Shown here: piece by piece, positions 32,701 through 37,557 of the stretch
Position numbering within the stretch: the first letter of the stretch is position 1
Layout of the letters: each line of letters opens with the position of its first letter
DNA from: [Clostridium] symbiosum
Lineage (GTDB): Bacteria; Bacillota; Clostridia; Lachnospirales; Lachnospiraceae
Assembly (NCBI GenBank): GCA_021769625.1
Contig: JAETSN010000043.1
Location: 1 to 37,557, forward strand
DNA: 37,557 bases
Direction: 5' to 3'
Notes under the pieces: model-generated
The model's input: only the letters and a program-made list of their open reading frames with translations
What the model was told of the DNA's origin: nothing
Databases searched by the model: none
Position numbers and translations under genes: made by a program

Positions 32701-35700
32701 CGTGTCAAGAGCCGTTATTTTTTCTTCCAGAAGGCGCTTTAAGTTCTCCGCAGATCGGTTTTTCATGAAATCCTGTATTTCACGGACAGAAACATCCAGC
32801 TCCCGCAAAAGCAGGATGGTCTCAAGGATAGGGCTTTGATGGTAAGTGTAACGGCGGTATCCGTTTTCGGGGTTGATGGCGGCGGGTTTGAACAGTCCGA
32901 TCTCATCATACCACATAAGTGTTTTCTTATTGATGCCGTGCATGGCTGCAAACCGGCCGATCGTGAGAAGTTTATCACCCTTATTCATGTTCACCTCATT
33001 AACTTTAATTTTGTATTGACCAGACAGTTACTGTACGGTTTATACTATCATACACAGGAAGCAAATACAAGGTGAACGGAGGAAAAATTTATGGAATGCG
33101 TAAATGTATACGAAAAACCTGTAACACTGAAAAATGTCCTGAAATTTGCCGTGCCTACTATTGCAATGACAGTGTTTATGTCTTTTTACACAATGGTAGA
33201 CGGCCTGTTTGTGTCGAACCTGATCGGGACAGACGCGCTCTCTGCGATCAATCTGACGGCGCCGGTGATCCAGCTCGTGACAGCCATCTCAACCATGCTT
33301 GCCACCGGCGGCAGCGCGGTCATCATGAAAAAGATGGGGGAGCAGAAGACCGAGGAGGCCAGGGAGGACTTTACTTTTCTGATTTTGGTGAATATCATGG
33401 TGGGGATCGTCATGTGTGCGGCAGGGTACCTCGCCGTGGATCGTATTTTTGCGGGGATGGATCTCTCGGCGGATGTGGAAGGATATTGTGTGGAATATTT
33501 AAGCCGCTATCTGATATTTACTGTGCCGATCCTTCTGATGAATAATTTCACGCTTTACATGATCGCCAGTGAAAAGGCCAACCTTTCCCTCGTCTGTTCT
33601 GTAACAGGCGGCGTATTGAATATGGCGCTTGACTATGTGCTGATCGCCGGATTTGATATGGGGATCGGCGGGGCAGCGATCGCGACAGGGCTGGGATATT
33701 CCGTGACGGCGGTCGTGGGATTGTTTGTTTTCGGCCGGAAAAAGAGTCTTCTGCATTTCAGGAAACCTGTGTTCCGGTTCAAAATTCTTATAAATGCGGC
33801 TGCAAACGGATGTTCGGAGATGGCGACTGCACTCGTCACAGGGATCATTACAATGATGTTTAACTGGACAATGCTGCATTATGTGGGGGAGGATGGGGTC
33901 GCTGCGGTTACCATCATCATGTATGTACTGATGTTTGCAAGTTCCCTCTATACAGGATATACTTATGGTGTTGCTCCGATGCTCAGTTATTATTATGGGG
34001 AAAGCGGCTTGAATGAAGGGGACATCCAGACCCATGAAAAGCTGAAGAAACTGGTTGCAGTCAGCATGAGAGTGATCGCAGGGATCTCCCTTGTGACGGT
34101 TGCGGTTTCCTTTCTTCTGACAAGGCCGCTTGTATCTGTTTTTGCCCGCCCGGAAAATCCGGTGTATGATCTGGCAGTGACTGGAAACAGGATATGTACC
34201 ATAGCGCTTCTGTTTATTGGTTTTAATATTTTTGCCAGCGGGATGTTTACCGCATTATCCAACGGAGCAGTTTCGGCTGTTCTGGCATTTTCGAGATCAT
34301 TTGTGTTCATGCTGATCACGATGATCCTGCTTCCGCTTATTTTCGGGGTGAATGGAATCTGGCTGGCAACTCCTGCGGCGGAATGGATGGCGCTTGCATT
34401 GTCCGTTTTTATGTTTATAAAATACAGGAAGAGGTACGGTTACTAAGGAGAGCATTATGAGTGGGAGTGATGCGGTGACAGAGTATTTGAGATGGCTGTC
34501 GAAGCAGTGGTCAAGGAGTTACAGGAGGTTGGATCATGTTAAAGGTACGGATATTGAAATGGATAGGTTTTCTCAGTTTGTTATATGTGGCCTATTTTGC
34601 GGCCTGCGGCATAATTCCGCCTCTTTTTCATAAAGAAGCGGATATGGAAAAAATATTTCCTGAGAAAGATATGCAGGAGATTCAGGAAAGGGTACTGTGT
34701 ATTGACGATAATCAGGCGGCTCTTATCTGGAGGCTGCGGGTGATCGAGGGGGCACGGGAAGAACTGGTGCTTTCTACCTATGATTTCCGGGCAGATAACA
34801 GCGGACTGGATATTATGTCAGCGCTTTATCATACAGCGGAGCGGGGGGTAGATGTCAAGATTATGGTTGACGGAATTCCGGGCACATTCTGCCTGTGTGG
34901 GAACAGGGTTTTTCAGGCGCTTGTCTCCCATCCGAATGTGCAGGTACAATTTTACAACCCGATTCATTTTTTGCTGCCGTATAAGATGAACTACCGCATG
35001 CATGATAAGTACCTGATTGCGGATGATTCTGTTTATATCCTTGGCGGAAGAAATACGAATGATCTTTTTCTGGGGAGTTACAGTGATAAATACAATGTTG
35101 ACAGGGATATTTTGGTTTGGTCAGAGGCGGGCGGCGGTTCTGTAACGCAGCTCAAAGAATATTTTGGAGAAGTCTGGAATCAGCCTTGTAATAAACTTCT
35201 TGTTTACCACAATGGAAAATATGAGAAGGAGCTGGTGGAACTGCAGGAACACTATAATGATCTGGAAAATGTTTACCCGGAAGCCTATAGAGCGTTTGAC
35301 TGGTATGGAGAAACGCTGAAAGTAAACAGTGTGCTGCTTCTTTCTAATCCAACAGAACCGGAAAATAAGGAACCGCAAGTATGGGAACAGCTCTGTCAGA
35401 TTATGGAGCAGGGAGAACAGATTGTGATAGAAACACCATATGTTATATGCAATGGCGGAATGTATGGAGAACTGACAGAATTGTGCGGGGATGGCAGACA
35501 GATTCAAATGATCGTCAATGCACCAGAGGGCGGAGCCAATCCATTTGGCTGCGCAGATTATATGAATGAAAAAGAAAATATTCTGAATACCGGGAGTGAA
35601 GTTTTTGAACTGTCAAACGGCCAATCGCTGCATACAAAGACAATACTGGTGGATGATCACATCAGTATAGTCGGCTCCTATAATCTGGATATTCGCAGTA

Positions 35701-37557
35701 CATATATTGATACAGAATTGATGCTGGTGATTGACAGTCCTGAGTTAAATCATATGCTGCGGGAAAATGCTGCATTGGAAATGGATATGAGCAGACATGT
35801 CATGCCGGATGGCACGCAAAAGTATGGAGCTGATTTTCAGATCGTGGACGTGCCTCTCATTCGCCGCATTTCTTCCGGAGTGCTGCGGATAGCGTTGGTC
35901 CCGTTTCGCCATTTGTTGTAAAAAGAGGTAAAATACCTGAAAAGCCCGTGTTATCTTTTGCTTTGAAATCGGACAGTTATGTGGTAATATGGTAAGGCAA
36001 AGATAAAAAATATGTGACAGTGAATCAGAAGGCTGAATCAATGTCATTTAGTTAAAGGTGCCGGACGCTGGCAAGAACATAAAATACTACGTCGCCACGC
36101 TCGCGCTCTGTGAAAAACGCAGCGGACACATAAGGCGCTAAAATGCAGCGCCTAAGTGCCGGCGTTTTTCAAAGGGCTCCTTAAGTATTTTATGTTTTTG
36201 CCAGCTGACTAAGGTGTTAACTAAATGACATTGAGGCTGAATTATTACAAAAATACGGCGAAATACAGAACAGCAAAGAACATGCCGGGCTCGAGCAGGA
36301 CATACAGGGAAGATATGGTATCTTTCCGACAGAGAATAAGAAACGGAAAAAATGCAAACCCTATATTTCATAAATAAAAAGACATCCGGAGCATTTTCGG
36401 GTGTTTTCGACAGATGAGGAGGGCTTGCAGTATGTCGATCGGGCAGGATGAAGAAGAAACAAAGCGGTGGGACAGATTCTGGTTCAGCGGGAGCGTGGAG
36501 GATTATCTTTGCTATAAAAACTGTCGCCGGGAAGAAGACGGAAAAGAGGCATACTGTGGAGACGGGAGCGGGAAGTTTTCGGAGGATAGGGAGAAGTTTA
36601 CCTGATGCCGTATCGTATCGGGCAGGAAAAGCGGTACAGGTAAGCCGGTCAGAAGAGGACGGCGCAGGAAAGACGGATGCGAAGGGAACAGGAGCCAGAA
36701 AGGATAAGCGGCGTTCATGCAGGACTTATTGGATGTGACGGGAATCGTATTAAAGTCCATTCCTGTGGGGGAATATGACAGGGCTGTGACGATACTGACA
36801 ACGGGAAAAGGAAAGATTTCCGCCTTTGCCAGAAACGCGAGAAAACTGAATAACCGCTTTATGGCGGCGGTCAGCCCTTTCTGTTTCGGAAAATTTAAGC
36901 TGTATGCAGGCAGAAATTCTTACACCATCACAGAGGCGGAGATAAGCAATTATTTTGATGAACTGCGGAATGACTTGGAAAGCGTTTACTACGGGATGTA
37001 TTTTCTGGAGGTGGCGGATTTTTATACCAGGGAGAACAATGACGAGGCGGATATGCTGAAATTATTGTACCAGTCTCTGCGGGCGCTGTTACATAAAAAT
37101 CTGGATGACCGGCTGGTGCGGTGTGTGTACGAATGCAAGGCGATGGCGGTGAACGGGGAGTTCCCGGGGGTGCCGGGAGATAAGGAACTTTCAGGATCCG
37201 CAGCCTACACGCTGGAATTCATCGCCTCCACGGCGCCGGAAAAACTCTATACTTTCACGGTGACGGAAAGCGTGCTTTCGGAACTGCAGGAAGTAGCGGC
37301 AGGATACCGGGAGAAAATATGGGGACATCATTTTAAGAGCCTGGAGATGCTGGAGAATCTGCCGGAAGATATAGGACAGCGTAAATAAATAATATTTTTG
37401 TTGATTTACTACCTAAAAAATGATATTTTTTAGGTAGTAAATTTTAGTTTGCGCGCCATGGGCGCGCTCTAACGGGTGAAAGTCCCGAACACGCCTAGGC
37501 AACGAGGAAGTGTATAGCTGAACAGCAAGGGTGTCCATCGTGAGATGGAATCTGAAG

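Overview
The window looks like a chromosomal segment from a Gram-positive gut-type Clostridia member, most likely Lachnospiraceae. The evidence is strong AGGAGG-type ribosome binding sites before nearly every gene, lipobox signal peptides, YesM/YesN-type and AgrC/LytTR-type two-component systems, an M16C peptidase, and the chromosomal markers era, a YqzL-like small protein and recO. Base composition is mid-range and drops visibly in the AT-rich stretch at about 26.9-28.4 kb. No rRNA, tRNA or CRISPR array was seen.

Layout. (1) 1-7232 is a tightly packed carbohydrate operon with at least four uroporphyrinogen-decarboxylase-superfamily (URO-D) proteins, none with HemE features, interleaved with a GH31 alpha-xylosidase-like enzyme, a cupin D-lyxose isomerase and the pyranase RbsD. 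It ends at a hairpin terminator. (2) 7479-11270 is a small accessory zone: a lone HipA-like kinase, a decayed small exported protein, a lipoprotein alpha/beta hydrolase, and a complete YefM-YoeB toxin-antitoxin pair with a clear promoter and GTAC-type operator repeats. (3) 11431-21368 is a sugar transport and sensing module. It holds a CUT2 ABC ATPase, its permease, a binding lipoprotein made of two nearly identical sugar-binding domains in tandem, a YesN/YesM two-component system, a degenerate second CUT2-like ATPase and a DUF4432 mutarotase-like enzyme. (4) 21396-25859 has a minus-strand gene remnant, an M16C metallopeptidase, a DUF4349 lipoprotein and a 40-bp tandem repeat that begins at the lipoprotein stop codon. 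(5) era (25951-26859) is followed by about 9.6 kb of accessory DNA before yqzL-like and recO (36432-37388). The insert holds a broken GNAT toxin-antitoxin pair, an AlbA_2-type remnant, an AgrC/LytTR two-component system with a lipoprotein downstream, a divergent MerR-MATE pair, a phospholipase D/cardiolipin synthase-like enzyme, and a 195-bp MITE that splits a small ORF. (6) Just behind the recO terminator the window ends inside the 5' end of a group II intron.

How the genes work together. In region 1, GH31 would release a pentose or related sugar, RbsD and the lyxose isomerase would convert anomers and aldo/keto forms, and the URO-D proteins would carry out an unknown step, possibly methyl transfer. 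Region 3 would import a sugar, sense it at the membrane through YesM/YesN and process it with the mutarotase; the pseudo-ATPase fits a regulatory role better than transport. In region 5 two regulatory circuits can be read from DNA alone: paired direct repeats suited to the LytTR regulator upstream of the lipoprotein gene, and a MerR-type promoter with a 19-bp spacer driving the MATE pump.

The strongest candidates for undescribed biology are the multi-URO-D sugar operon, the tandem binding protein with its pseudo-ATPase and two-component system, and the MITE with perfect target-site duplications inside a short ORF. All functional assignments are from sequence reading without database searches.
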